The notes under the pieces were generated by a model. It had not been told where the DNA came from. It searched no databases and was given only the letters and a program-made list of their open reading frames with translations. Source: Streptomyces davaonensis JCM 4913 (GTDB taxonomy: Bacteria > Actinomycetota > Actinomycetes > Streptomycetales > Streptomycetaceae). From it: 64,000 nucleotides of DNA. Shown piece by piece: positions 50,171 to 57,870 of the stretch. The position numbers and the translations under genes were made by a program. Location of the stretch: positions 9,156,326-9,220,325 of the forward strand of contig NC_020504.1 of NCBI RefSeq assembly GCF_000349325.1. The letters run 5' to 3'. Every line of letters starts with the position of its first letter. Positions within the stretch are counted from its first letter, which is position 1.

Positions 50171-50330
50171 CAGGCGGCTTACCCAACTCTGCTCGGAGCT
50201 CCTTTACGGACCTCACGGCGGCGACAGCCTTCCTGCACAGAGCTGGAATCTGATCAAGCAGGAACGTGAGCACCCATGTCACGCCCCCGACGGCAGCCAC
50301 TACCGCAGCCGCCCAACCAACGGTCTCCAT
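50124..50330 (-). CDS. Small membrane protein, holin-like
   Basis: The 68-residue protein starts METVGWAAAVVAAVGGVTW and has one membrane segment (to VLTFLLDQI), then a charged tail (KELRAELGKPPVSKQGEK). Size and topology resemble small phage holins or lysis accessories; no family is recognised. Its 3' end overlaps the primase-polymerase gene by 47 bp on the other strand, and a 12-bp hairpin lies just upstream of its start. Confidence 0.55.
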   Translation of the reverse strand: METVGWAAAVVAAVGGVTWVLTFLLDQIPALCRKAVAAVRSVKELRAELGKPPVSKQGEKASDVEQRR

Positions 50331-50355
50331 GCGGTGATTGACCCTCCCACTCAGG

Positions 50356-50394
50356 GTGGTCGGGCCGCGTGCTGGGCGCGCTCGGCCCGACCAC
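50356..50394. terminator. Hairpin, 12-bp stem with 15-nt loop
   Basis: GTGGTCGGGCCG (50356-50367) pairs perfectly with CGGCCCGACCAC (50383-50394). It could terminate transcription in either direction or lie in the 5' region of the antisense small membrane protein. Confidence 0.6.
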
Positions 50395-50442
50395 ACGCCT
50401 AAACGGCATGTGATCGAAACCGAGAATCGCCCTCGACGCGTG

Positions 50443-50470
50443 GACGGCCGGACTTGCGAGTCCGGCCGTC
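50443..50470. terminator. Hairpin, 12-bp stem with TGCG tetraloop
   Basis: GACGGCCGGACT (50443-50454) pairs perfectly with AGTCCGGCCGTC (50459-50470), followed by GTTGTGT. This is the best intrinsic-terminator candidate of the element. Confidence 0.75.
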
Positions 50471-50777
50471 GTTGTGTCGACTCTCATTTCGAAGTCCTTG
50501 AAGTAGTGCACAAGAGTCCCCCGCCTCGTTCGCGCGAGCTGGCGTCGACGCAGCCGCGATCCGTACCCGTTCAGGATCACCTGTAACGGGCTCGGATGTC
50601 CGGTCCCTACCCCGTGCGACATGGAAGCAATCACGAGTGGAGCGCCGATGGCTGGCGGCGGACCCGACGAAGCGGCGCCGTCTGTCCCCATGGACCTCTC
50701 AGTGCACGCAGGTCAGTTGACCGCGTAACGAACCCTCATCCCCTAAGGGCGCCCGGCGTCAACTCGGGGCCTTTCGC

Positions 50778-51104
50778 ATGCCCCGGCGGACGCGTCGGGG
50801 CTTCGTCATTTCTGGACTTCCCCATGACCCAACACGCTGTGCGCGGCCGGAGTGCTGTTTCTCGCCGTTGCTGACGCTAAACGAATCCGGTGGACTGGCG
50901 GTTTCTGGATTCTGCTCTGAGGCCTGTCGCGAGTGGTTACTGAACGCAGTGCACAACGCCCGTTGTGCACTGTCGCTGAAGGTGGAACGCCAGGCGCAAC
51001 GCCTGCTTCTCATAGCGGAGCTCCTGAACCTCCGCGACCACCCCACCGACGTCACCTTCTACACCACCCCAACCGAGCCGCTTGGGGTGACGCATGGCCG
51101 ATAA
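50778..51104 (+). CDS. Small phage-type protein with a cysteine cluster
   Basis: The 108-residue protein has a likely zinc site: RCARPECCFSP and, 22 residues later, GFCSEACREW. The rest is helical (SLKVERQAQRLLLIAELLNLRD). It is unrecognised as a family. It lies directly before the tape-measure remnant and overlaps it by 11 bases, as phage tail-assembly genes often do. The start is uncertain; the ATG at 50778 has only a poor site. Confidence 0.5.
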   Translation: MPRRTRRGFVISGLPHDPTRCARPECCFSPLLTLNESGGLAVSGFCSEACREWLLNAVHNARCALSLKVERQAQRLLLIAELLNLRDHPTDVTFYTTPTEPLGVTHGR

Positions 51105-51412
51105 CACTGAAGATGGCCGTGCTCCCTGCCGCGGACCGTGTCGGGGAGGAGGCGGGTGCTCGCGGCGATGCAGCGCCAGGTCGACGACCTCGACCGCGAC
51201 GACGTCAACATCAAGGTCCGCGCCAACACCGCGCAGACGCACGCAGCGCTGTTCCAACTTGGCATTGCACTCGGGGCCGTCGCGGCTATCCCCCTCATCC
51301 CCGTTGCTGCCGCAGCTATCGGCGCCATCGCCTCCGCGGCTATCGCTGCGGGAGCGGGTGTCGGCGTCCTGGCGCTCGCGTTTGGGGGCATCGGATGTCC
51401 TACGGCGGTACT
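51094..51412 (+). pseudogene. Phage tail tape-measure protein, N-terminal remnant
   Basis: Several frames must be joined: MADNT at 51094, then LKMAVLPAADRVGEEAG, then RRVLAAMQRQVDDLDRDD and IKVRANTAQTHAALFQLG. A hydrophobic, alanine/isoleucine-rich stretch (VAAIPLIPVAAAAIGAI) ends at LALAFGGIG. This is the start of a siphophage tape-measure protein. At least two small indels break it, and everything after about residue 120 is missing at the element's right edge. Confidence 0.7.
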
Positions 51413-51426
51413 CCCGTCTAACCTGT

Positions 51427-51885
51427 CTAGACAAGCCACTTGCCCTCCTTCATGAGGTGGCGCTGCGGCAACTCTCGTACCCCGTGCCACGCCTGCACCG
51501 CCCGCGGGCGCACCCGGAAGAAGGCGTAGGCGGCGCGCTCCGCGCGCGGATCCCACCCCGTCTTCGCCAGGAACGCCTCGACCGCCGCGTCCGGCACCTC
51601 CCGCGCCGTGAACGCCTCCGCCGCGCCGTCGATGAGCACCACGTCCCGCGTGTCGCCGAGCGCCAGCCGGGCGCGCCCCTGCTCCCGCAGGTTCCGGCCC
51701 GTCGGATTGGTGGCCCGCGTCGACACCCACACCGCCTCCCCGTCCCAGACGAACCACAGCGCCACCATGCAGGGCGCCCCCTCGGCGTCCGCCGTGGCGA
51801 CCCAGACGTCCGTCTCGCGTTCCAGTCGCTCCAGCACCTCGCGTCTGCGCTGTTCGGGGGTGCGGGGCGGGTCGGTGATCGTCAT
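51427..51885 (-). CDS. Pyridoxamine 5'-phosphate oxidase-fold protein (F420/FMN split barrel)
   Basis: The 152-residue protein has the split-barrel signature WVATADAEGAPCMVALWFVWDGEAVWVSTR and a C-terminal YAFFRVRPRAVQAWHGVRELPQRHLM. Such PPOX-family proteins bind FMN, F420 or haem and often act as small reductases. It appears complete although its stop lies within about 10-20 bp of the phage element edge. Divergent from the VOC gene. Confidence 0.83.
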   Translation of the reverse strand: MTITDPPRTPEQRRREVLERLERETDVWVATADAEGAPCMVALWFVWDGEAVWVSTRATNPTGRNLREQGRARLALGDTRDVVLIDGAAEAFTAREVPDAAVEAFLAKTGWDPRAERAAYAFFRVRPRAVQAWHGVRELPQRHLMKEGKWLV

Positions 51886-51912
51886 GCCGGGGACGCTATC
51901 GATCCTCGGGCC

Positions 51913-51967
51913 GCGGCACCTCGGGCGGCGGTCCTAGGCCCGGAGAACGAGCCGCCCGAGGTGCCGC
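51913..51967. repeat. Perfect 17-bp inverted repeat with 21-nt loop
   Basis: GCGGCACCTCGGGCGGC at 51913-51929 is the exact reverse complement of 51951-51967. It lies in the divergent space between the PPOX and VOC genes, where a terminator is not expected. Confidence 0.7.
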
Positions 51968-51990
51968 TCGGCGCGGACTGGCGCGCGGCG

Positions 51991-52006
51991 GGTTTTACGT
52001 ATAACC
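51991..52006. promoter_or_regulatory. 16-bp palindromic operator upstream of the VOC gene
   Basis: GGTTTTACGTATAACC is symmetrical except for one pair, 34 bp before the VOC start codon. No regulator gene is adjacent, so the protein that binds is unknown. Confidence 0.5.
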
Positions 52007-52039
52007 TCTCCCGTCAATCGCACGTCCCGAAAGGCACCG

Positions 52040-52426
52040 ATGAGCCGCATCGCCCTGGTCACCCTCGTCGTCGACGACTACGACGAGGCGATCCGCTTCT
52101 ACACCGAGGCCCTGGGATTCCGTCTCGTCGAGGACGCCCCGCGCCCGGACGGCTCCCGATGGGTCGTCGTGCGGCCGGGTGGCGAGGGCGCCGAACTGCT
52201 GCTGGCCCGCGCCAAGGGCGACGCGCAGCGCGCCAGGGTCGGCGACCAGACCGGTGGGCGGGTCGGGTTCTTCCTGCACACCGACGACTTCGCCCGCGAC
52301 CACGCCCGGATGCTCGCCGCGGGCGTGACCTTCCTGGAGGAGCCGCGCCATGAGCCCTATGGCTCGGTCGCCGTCTTCCAGGACCTGTACGGCAACCGCT
52401 GGGACCTGCTCCAGCCCGCCGGCTGA
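52040..52426 (+). CDS. VOC-superfamily (glyoxalase/bleomycin-resistance-like) protein
   Basis: The 128-residue protein has one VOC pair: MSRIALVTLVVDDYDEAIRFYTEALGFRLVED and the second half HTDDFARDHARMLAAGVTFLEEP, ending FQDLYGNRWDLLQPAG. Small proteins of this type bind metals and act as glyoxalases, isomerases or drug binders. AAAGG precedes the ATG. The function is not determined. Confidence 0.87.
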   Translation: MSRIALVTLVVDDYDEAIRFYTEALGFRLVEDAPRPDGSRWVVVRPGGEGAELLLARAKGDAQRARVGDQTGGRVGFFLHTDDFARDHARMLAAGVTFLEEPRHEPYGSVAVFQDLYGNRWDLLQPAG

Positions 52427-52473
52427 CCTCCACCCGCCTCCCGTAGAACACCCGCTCAAGGAAAGCCCCCGAC

Positions 52474-53538
52474 ATGACTGCTACGCGCGTAGACGCCGAT
52501 GTGATCCGTCGCCTCCCCAAGGCCGTCCTGCACGACCACCTCGACGGCGGCCTGCGCCCCGCCACCGTGATCGAGCTGGCGGCCGAGGTCGGCCACACCC
52601 TGCCCACCACCGACCCGGACGAGCTCGCCGCCTGGTACTTCGAGGCCGCGAACTCCGGCGACCTGGTCCGCTACATCGCCACCTTCGAGCACACTCTCGC
52701 CGTGATGCAGACCCGCGAGGGCCTGCTGCGCACCGCCGAGGAGTACGTCCTGGACCTGGCCGCCGACGGTGTCGTCTACGGCGAGGTGCGCTACGCCCCC
52801 GAGCTGAACACCCAGGGCGGGCTGGCCCTCGCCGAGGTCGTGGAGACCGTCCAGGAGGGCCTCGCCGCCGGTATGGCGAAGGTCGCCGCGGCCGGTACCC
52901 CGGTGCGGGTCGGTACCCTGCTGTGCGGCATGCGGATGTTCGACCGGGTGCGCGAGGCCGCCGACCTGGCCGTCGCCTTCCGGGACGCCGGTGTCGTCGG
53001 CTTCGACATCGCCGGTGCCGAGGCCGGTTTCCCCGCCGCCGACCACCTGGCCGCCTTCGAGCACCTGCGCCGCGAGAGCGTGCCGTTCACCATCCACGCC
53101 GGTGAGGCCGACGGCCTGTCCAGCATCCACCAGGCGCTCCAGATCTGCGGCGCCCAGCGCATCGGGCACGGCGTGCGGATCACCGACGACATCGTGGACG
53201 GCAAGCTCGGCCGGCTCGCCGGGTGGGTCCGCGACCGCCGTATCGCCCTGGAGATGTGCCCGACCTCCAACCTCCAGACCGGCGCCGCCACCTCCATAGC
53301 CGAGCACCCCATCACCGCGCTGAAGGACCTCGGCTTCCGGGTCACCCTCAACACCGACAACCGGCTGGTGTCGGGCACGACGATGACCCGCGAGATGTCC
53401 CTGCTGGTCGAGCAGGCCGGCTGGACCGTCGAGGACCTGCGCACGGTCACGGTGAACGCCCTGAAGAGCGCGTTCATCCCGTTCGACGAGCGCAAGGCCC
53501 TCATCGAGGACGTCGTCCTGCCCGGTTACGCGGTCTGA
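52474..53538 (+). CDS. add: Adenosine deaminase
   Basis: The 354-residue enzyme converts adenosine to inosine and ammonia in purine salvage. Zinc and catalytic motifs are intact: [31 protein letters not shown] and [18 protein letters not shown] precedes the ATG. It is 47 bp downstream of the VOC gene. It overlaps the convergent DinB gene by 13 bp. Confidence 0.95.
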   Translation: MTATRVDADVIRRLPKAVLHDHLDGGLRPATVIELAAEVGHTLPTTDPDELAAWYFEAANSGDLVRYIATFEHTLAVMQTREGLLRTAEEYVLDLAADGVVYGEVRYAPELNTQGGLALAEVVETVQEGLAAGMAKVAAAGTPVRVGTLLCGMRMFDRVREAADLAVAFRDAGVVGFDIAGAEAGFPAADHLAAFEHLRRESVPFTIHAGEADGLSSIHQALQICGAQRIGHGVRITDDIVDGKLGRLAGWVRDRRIALEMCPTSNLQTGAATSIAEHPITALKDLGFRVTLNTDNRLVSGTTMTREMSLLVEQAGWTVEDLRTVTVNALKSAFIPFDERKALIEDVVLPGYAV

Positions 53539-54035
53539 AGCAGCCCGCGGACGTAGGCGGCCTGTCCGATGTGCTGAAGATCGTCGGACAGGACGCTGAC
53601 CAGCCGTACCCCCAGGGTCACCGGCGGGTCCCAGCGCTCGTCGACGACCCGCTCCAGATCCTTGGCGGCCAGCTCCCGCAGCGCGCCGAGGGTCTGGGCG
53701 TGGACGGCGTCGTAGTACCCGGTCAGCAGCTCGCCGGAGTCGACCCGGACCTTGTCGACCTTCGCGGAGGTGTGCCCGTACCCGGTGTCATGGCGGGGCA
53801 GGTCGAGTCCGAAGGTCTTCTGGAAGTCCTGGGTGAGCCAGACCTGGTCCAGGCCGAAGGCGTCGGCGATGTGGTCGTCCTGGACCCGGGTGAGATGCCA
53901 GACCAGCCAGGCGATGGAGTTGGCTCCCGGGCCGGGCCGGGCGTGCAGGTCGTCGGGGCCGAGGCCCTCGACGGTGGCGTGGACTTCTTCCTGGATGCGG
54001 CTGTAACCGTCGATGAGGATGTCCTTGGCATGCAT
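53526..54035 (-). CDS. DinB-family four-helix protein
   Basis: The 169-residue protein has the DinB/DUF664 pattern: metal-binding histidines in [13 protein letters not shown] and [16 protein letters not shown]. The ATG at 54035 ([14 protein letters not shown]) is preferred to an ATG 18 bases upstream. DinB-fold proteins include mycothiol-dependent transferases; that would fit an actinomycete but is not shown here. Confidence 0.83.
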   Translation of the reverse strand: MHAKDILIDGYSRIQEEVHATVEGLGPDDLHARPGPGANSIAWLVWHLTRVQDDHIADAFGLDQVWLTQDFQKTFGLDLPRHDTGYGHTSAKVDKVRVDSGELLTGYYDAVHAQTLGALRELAAKDLERVVDERWDPPVTLGVRLVSVLSDDLQHIGQAAYVRGLLQTA

Positions 54036-54062
54036 GGCTCCACCATCGCGCAAAGCCGACCG

Positions 54063-54950
54063 TCACGCGCCTTCTTTGTCGAGCAGCTCCATGAGGGCTC
54101 GCGCCGCCGGGCTCGTGGCCTGCGGGTGCGGCAGCAGGGCGACCGTCTCGTACACCCGCTCGCCGGTGCCCTTCACCGGCAGGGCGGTCAGTGACTCCCG
54201 CTTGTGCCGGAAATGGCGCGGTACGACGGCGATCCCGAGGTTCTCGTCCACCAGGTCCAGCAGGCTGTGCACGTCGTTCACCTCCAGGGCGACCGCCCGG
54301 CGGACCCCCGCGGCGGCGAACGCCGCGTCGGTGGTGCGGCGCGGCCCCCAGTCCGGGTGGAAGTCGACGAACACCTCGCCGCCCAGCTCCTCCGGAGTGA
54401 CCGCCGCCCCGGCGGCGGCGAGCCGGTGGCTCGGGTGGCAGAGCACGGTCATCGGCTCGCTGGTCAGCGGTACGGCGCGCAGCTGGTCGGTGTCCTCCTG
54501 TGCCGTACGCACCGCGAAGGCCAGATCGAGGCGGCCGGCCGCGACCTCCTCCGCGAGCGCCCCCGAGCCCGCCTGCCGCAGGCAGATCTCCACATCCGGA
54601 TGGCGCCGCCGGAACGCGGCGAGCAGACCCGCCACATGCACCCCGGCGATGCACTGCTCCGAGCCCAGCGCCAGCATCCCGCGCAGCACGCCCTGCACCG
54701 CGGCCACCGCCTCATGGGCCGACCGCACCTGCGCCAGGATCCGCTCCGCCTCGCCCAGCAGCGCCCGCCCGGCCGGGGTGAGCGTCACACTGCGCGTCGT
54801 CCGGACGAACAGCGGGGTCTGGAGCTCCCGTTCCAGTGAGCGGATCGATGCCGAGAGCCCCGACTGGGACACCATGAGCCGTTCGGCGGCCCGGGTGAAA
54901 TGCTGGTCCTCGGCGACCGCGACGAAGTGCTGGAGATGACGCAGTTCCAT
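54063..54950 (-). CDS. LysR-family transcriptional regulator
   Basis: The 295-residue regulator has N-terminal helix-turn-helix ELRHLQHFVAVAEDQHFTRAAERLMVSQSGLSASIRSLE and an effector domain (LRGMLALGSEQCIAG, EVFVDFHPDWG). It is divergent from the aldo/keto reductase at 55091 with 140 bp between. That gap holds GAAT-N8-ATTC (54971-54986), a possible binding site. It probably controls that reductase and itself. Confidence 0.92.
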   Translation of the reverse strand: MELRHLQHFVAVAEDQHFTRAAERLMVSQSGLSASIRSLERELQTPLFVRTTRSVTLTPAGRALLGEAERILAQVRSAHEAVAAVQGVLRGMLALGSEQCIAGVHVAGLLAAFRRRHPDVEICLRQAGSGALAEEVAAGRLDLAFAVRTAQEDTDQLRAVPLTSEPMTVLCHPSHRLAAAGAAVTPEELGGEVFVDFHPDWGPRRTTDAAFAAAGVRRAVALEVNDVHSLLDLVDENLGIAVVPRHFRHKRESLTALPVKGTGERVYETVALLPHPQATSPAARALMELLDKEGA

Positions 54951-55090
54951 GACTGAGAAGCGTAACTGCTGAATTCCATCGGATTCTTCTGTTGGACCAA
55001 TGCCTACAGGTCACGAAAGAGTGGACACCGGTCTTAAGGGAGCCTCGTGATGAGCTTGGTTCCCCTCGTGCCCACCCCTCTGGAGTCGCG

Positions 55091-56083
55091 TTGTACACCG
55101 CACACCCCGACCGCTACACGGACATGCCCTACCGGCGCACCGGACGCAGCGGCCTGAAGCTCCCCGCCCTGTCCCTCGGCCTGTGGCACAACTTCGGTCC
55201 GGACCGCCCGGTCGAGACGCAGCGCGCGATCCTGCGCCGCGCCTTCGACCTCGGTGTCACCCACTTCGACCTGGCCAACAACTACGGCCCGCCGCCCGGG
55301 TCGGCCGAGGAGGCGCTGGGCGAGGCGCTGAAGGCGGACTTCGCGCCGTACCGCGACGAACTCGTCATCTCCACCAAGGCCGGATACCTGATGTGGCCCG
55401 GCCCGTACGGCGAGTGGGGCTCGCGCAAGTACGTGCTGTCCTCGCTGGACCAGAGCCTGAAGCGGATGGGCCTGGACTACGTGGACATCTTCTACTCGCA
55501 CCGGCCGGACCCGGAGACTCCGCTGGAGGAGACGATGGGCGCGCTGCACTCGGCCGTCCAGCAGGGCAAGGCGCTCTACGTCGGCGTCTCCAACTACTCC
55601 CCGGAGCAGACCCGGGAGGCCGCCCGCATCCTCGGTGAGCTGGGCACGCCGCTGCTGATCCACCAGCCGCGCTACTCGATGCTCGACCGGCGCCCCGAGG
55701 ACGAGGGCCTGCTGGACACCCTGGACGAGCTCCAGGTCGGCTCGATCGTCTTCTCCCCGCTGGAGCAGGGCCTGCTGACCTCCCGCTACCTCGACGGCAT
55801 CCCCGAGGGCTCCCGGGCCGCGAGCGACAGCCCCTTCCTGAACTCCGACGCGGTCACCGAGGACCTGGTGGCCAAGCTCCGCGCCCTCGACGAGATCGCC
55901 AAGTCCCGCGGCCAGTCCCTGGCCCAGCTGGCGCTGGCCTGGGTGCTGCGCGGCGGCCGGGTGACCTCCGCCCTCGTCGGCGCGAGCAGCGCGCGGCAGA
56001 TCGAGGACAGCGTGGCGGCCATCGGCAACCTGGACTTCGACGCGGAGGAACTGGCCCGCATCGACGCGGTGATCAAGGCGTAG
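55091..56083 (+). CDS. Aldo/keto reductase (YghZ-like)
   Basis: The 330-residue NADPH-dependent reductase resembles L-glyceraldehyde-3-phosphate reductase YghZ: PYRRTGRSGLKLPALSLG, HFDLANNYGPPPGSAEEALG (catalytic Asp/Tyr), DELVISTKAGYLMWPGPYG, VDIFYSHRPDP. TTG at 55091 follows TGGAG; ATG at 55124 is an alternative. It detoxifies aldehydes such as methylglyoxal in E. coli; the role here is inferred. The LysR gene upstream is the likely regulator. Confidence 0.9.
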   Translation: MYTAHPDRYTDMPYRRTGRSGLKLPALSLGLWHNFGPDRPVETQRAILRRAFDLGVTHFDLANNYGPPPGSAEEALGEALKADFAPYRDELVISTKAGYLMWPGPYGEWGSRKYVLSSLDQSLKRMGLDYVDIFYSHRPDPETPLEETMGALHSAVQQGKALYVGVSNYSPEQTREAARILGELGTPLLIHQPRYSMLDRRPEDEGLLDTLDELQVGSIVFSPLEQGLLTSRYLDGIPEGSRAASDSPFLNSDAVTEDLVAKLRALDEIAKSRGQSLAQLALAWVLRGGRVTSALVGASSARQIEDSVAAIGNLDFDAEELARIDAVIKA

Positions 56084-56093
56084 CTCCCTGGCC

Positions 56094-56126
56094 GGATGCC
56101 CCTGACGGCGGTCGTCAGGGGCATCC
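56094..56126. terminator. Bidirectional terminator between convergent reductase genes
   Basis: A perfect 14-bp stem (GGATGCCCCTGACG, 56094-56107, with 56113-56126) and 5-nt loop, between two convergent aldo/keto reductase genes. Confidence 0.9.
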
Positions 56127-56135
56127 GTGCGCCGG

Positions 56136-57122
56136 TCAGCCGTTGACGAAGGTCAAGCTGGTGGCGTCGTAGCGGTCGCCCGCGATGTGCTCGGGTGCCG
56201 CGGCGGACTCGATCGCGGCGAGCTCCTCGGCCGACAGCTCCACGGTGAGTGCCGCCAGGTTCTCCTCCAGGTTCCGCTGCCGCCGCGTGCCGGGGATCGG
56301 GACCACGTCGTCGCCGCGGGACTGCACCCAGGCCAGGGCGAGTTGACCGGCGGTGACGCCCTTCGCCCGGGCCAGCTCCTCCAGTTGGGCCACGATCGCC
56401 AGGTTCCGTTCGAGATTGCCGTCGGCGAACCGCGGCTGGCCGCGGCGTACGTCGTTGTCGGCCATGCCTTCGACCGAGCTGTACCGGCCGGTGAGGAAGC
56501 CGCGGCCGAGCGGGGAGAAGGGGACCAGGCCGATGCCCAGTGCGCGGCAGACCGGCGCGATCTCGGCCTCCAGGTCCCGGGTCCACAGCGACCACTCGCT
56601 CTGGAGCGCGGCGATGGGGTGCACGGCGTGGGCGCGCCGCAGGGTGGCGGCGCTCGCCTCGGAGAGCCCCAGGTGGCGGACCTTCCCGGCGCGCACGAGG
56701 TCGGCCATGGCGCCGACGGTCTCCTCGATGGGGACCTCGGGGTCGACGCGGTGCTGGTAGTAGAGATCGATGTGGGCGACGCCGAGCCGGCGCAGGGACG
56801 CCTCGCAGGCCTGGCGCACATAGGCGGCGTCGCCGCGGATCCGGGTGGGCTCGCCGAGCCGGTTGGCGAAGCCGAACTTGGTCGCGAGCACCACCTCGTC
56901 ACGGCGCCCGGCGACGGCCCGCCCGATCAACTCCTCGTTGTGGCCGAAGCCGTAGAAGTCGGCGGTGTCGAGCAGGGTCACCCCGAGGTCGAGGGCGCGG
57001 TGCAGGGTGTCGATCGACCGGTCGTCGTCGGTGGCGCCGTATCCGTGGCTCATGCCCATGCATCCAAGCCCCTGCGCGGACACGGTGAGTTCGCCCAGAT
57101 CCCGGGTGGGAACGTCGCTCAT
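56136..57122 (-). CDS. Aldo/keto reductase behind a MerR-type promoter
   Basis: The 328-residue AKR has [17 protein letters not shown] start ([18 protein letters not shown]), catalytic [18 protein letters not shown], the lysine in VLATKFGF and the histidine in LYYQHRVDP, and [15 protein letters not shown] for cofactor binding. AGGAAGG precedes the ATG. The promoter (57162-57192) has a 19-bp spacer with a palindrome, the MerR arrangement, but no merR gene is next to it. Confidence 0.92.
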   Translation of the reverse strand: MSDVPTRDLGELTVSAQGLGCMGMSHGYGATDDDRSIDTLHRALDLGVTLLDTADFYGFGHNEELIGRAVAGRRDEVVLATKFGFANRLGEPTRIRGDAAYVRQACEASLRRLGVAHIDLYYQHRVDPEVPIEETVGAMADLVRAGKVRHLGLSEASAATLRRAHAVHPIAALQSEWSLWTRDLEAEIAPVCRALGIGLVPFSPLGRGFLTGRYSSVEGMADNDVRRGQPRFADGNLERNLAIVAQLEELARAKGVTAGQLALAWVQSRGDDVVPIPGTRRQRNLEENLAALTVELSAEELAAIESAAAPEHIAGDRYDATSLTFVNG

Positions 57123-57161
57123 GCTGGTGCCTTCCTGGCGTTCGGAGCCGTTCAGTCCGTG

Positions 57162-57192
57162 ACGCTAGGTACTGGAGCGCGCTCCAAGTCAA
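57162..57192 (-). promoter_or_regulatory. MerR-type promoter with 14-bp palindrome in a 19-bp spacer
   Basis: On the minus strand TTGACT (57187-57192) and TAGCGT (57162-57167) are 19 bp apart. The spacer contains TGGAGCGCGCTCCA (57173-57186), a perfect palindrome. Long-spacer promoters with central dyads are the hallmark of MerR activators. Confidence 0.7.
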
Positions 57193-57402
57193 CCGACGGG
57201 CATCCGTCTCGTTTCGGCCAGTGATCTCCGCGAATATGCCAGGAGACTGGCCGGAAAGTCATGGTGACAGTGATTCAGTAGTGAACATACTCATCTGAAG
57301 AGGGACCTTCACGCGGAGCGAAGGTTTGATCACGCAACGCACCGGAGCCGCACGGGAAGCGAGGCCCTGCCGAGAGGCGATCAGCTCACGGGGGAGTGAG
57401 AC

Positions 57403-57813
57403 GTGCACGACGAATTCCTGTGCCATGTCACCGCGTACGGCACTTGCGGCGGCCGGCGTATCGGTGTACCGCTCGGCACCTACCGGGCGCCCACTTTAGC
57501 CCTCGCTCTGTGGTGGTTGCGGGACCGGGCCTCCTGGATCGCCGAGCGTCTGGATCCGCACCCCGAGGCCGAACACTTTCCGCCGAGCGCCCTCGTCCCG
57601 GTCGCCGCGACCGTGCCCGACGTGCCCACGGTGCTCCGTACCTGGTGCGGTGACGCGCGTCAACAGGAGCTGGTCGCCGAGCAGTTGGCCGCCGGACGGC
57701 TGATCCGGATCGCCACGAGCGACGACACCACCGAGTACGAACTGCTCGCCGAGTCGATCGACGCGATGCGTATGCAGCGCACCATCCCCGCCCTGGTCGT
57801 CCCCGTCGCCTGA
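57403..57813 (+). CDS. Conserved Streptomyces-type hypothetical protein
   Basis: The 136-residue protein starts with GTG after GGGGGAG (MHDEFLCHVTAYGTCGG). No domain is recognised. It has a tryptophan-rich helix (LALWWLRDRASWIAERL) and an acidic C-terminal part with DDTTEYELLAESIDAM. It lies upstream of the FHA/ABC gene on the same strand with 57 bp between, but that gene seems to have its own promoter. Confidence 0.65.
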   Translation: MHDEFLCHVTAYGTCGGRRIGVPLGTYRAPTLALALWWLRDRASWIAERLDPHPEAEHFPPSALVPVAATVPDVPTVLRTWCGDARQQELVAEQLAAGRLIRIATSDDTTEYELLAESIDAMRMQRTIPALVVPVA

Positions 57814-57858
57814 TCATGCGCTGATCGTCCGCGCCAGGCGCGCAAAGGGGCGAATCGG

Positions 57859-57864
57859 TAGAAT
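57859..57864 (+). promoter_or_regulatory. -10 element TAGAAT for a probably leaderless mRNA
   Basis: TAGAAT ends 6 bases before the ATG at 57871, which fits transcription starting at or next to the start codon. No ribosome-binding site is present in those 6 bases. A clear -35 was not found. Confidence 0.5.
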
Positions 57865-57870
57865 TCTGGC

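Larger units (their letters stand above)
50331..50777. other. Intergenic stretch of the element with strong hairpins
   Basis: No gene is supported. Two strong inverted repeats are present (50356-50394 and 50443-50470), and a weaker one around 50774 (GGGGC/GCCCC). It looks like a transcription-termination zone between phage modules. Confidence 0.5.
46015..51420. mobile_element. Degraded phage-like integrated element with large serine integrase
   Basis: The segment lies between the truncated sphingomyelinase gene and the intact PPOX gene. It holds a large serine integrase at the left edge, then several frameshifted phage-type genes, a primase-polymerase fragment and a tape-measure N-terminal fragment. 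GC is visibly lower and codon bias weaker than in the flanks. I could not find matching attL/attR core sequences, and boundaries are approximate (within about 30 bp). It is a remnant, not an active phage. Confidence 0.8.

Noticed and set aside
46015..51426. attL/attR core repeats at the element boundaries
   Set aside because: I compared the two junctions by eye and found no convincing shared core; later deletion at one end may have removed it.
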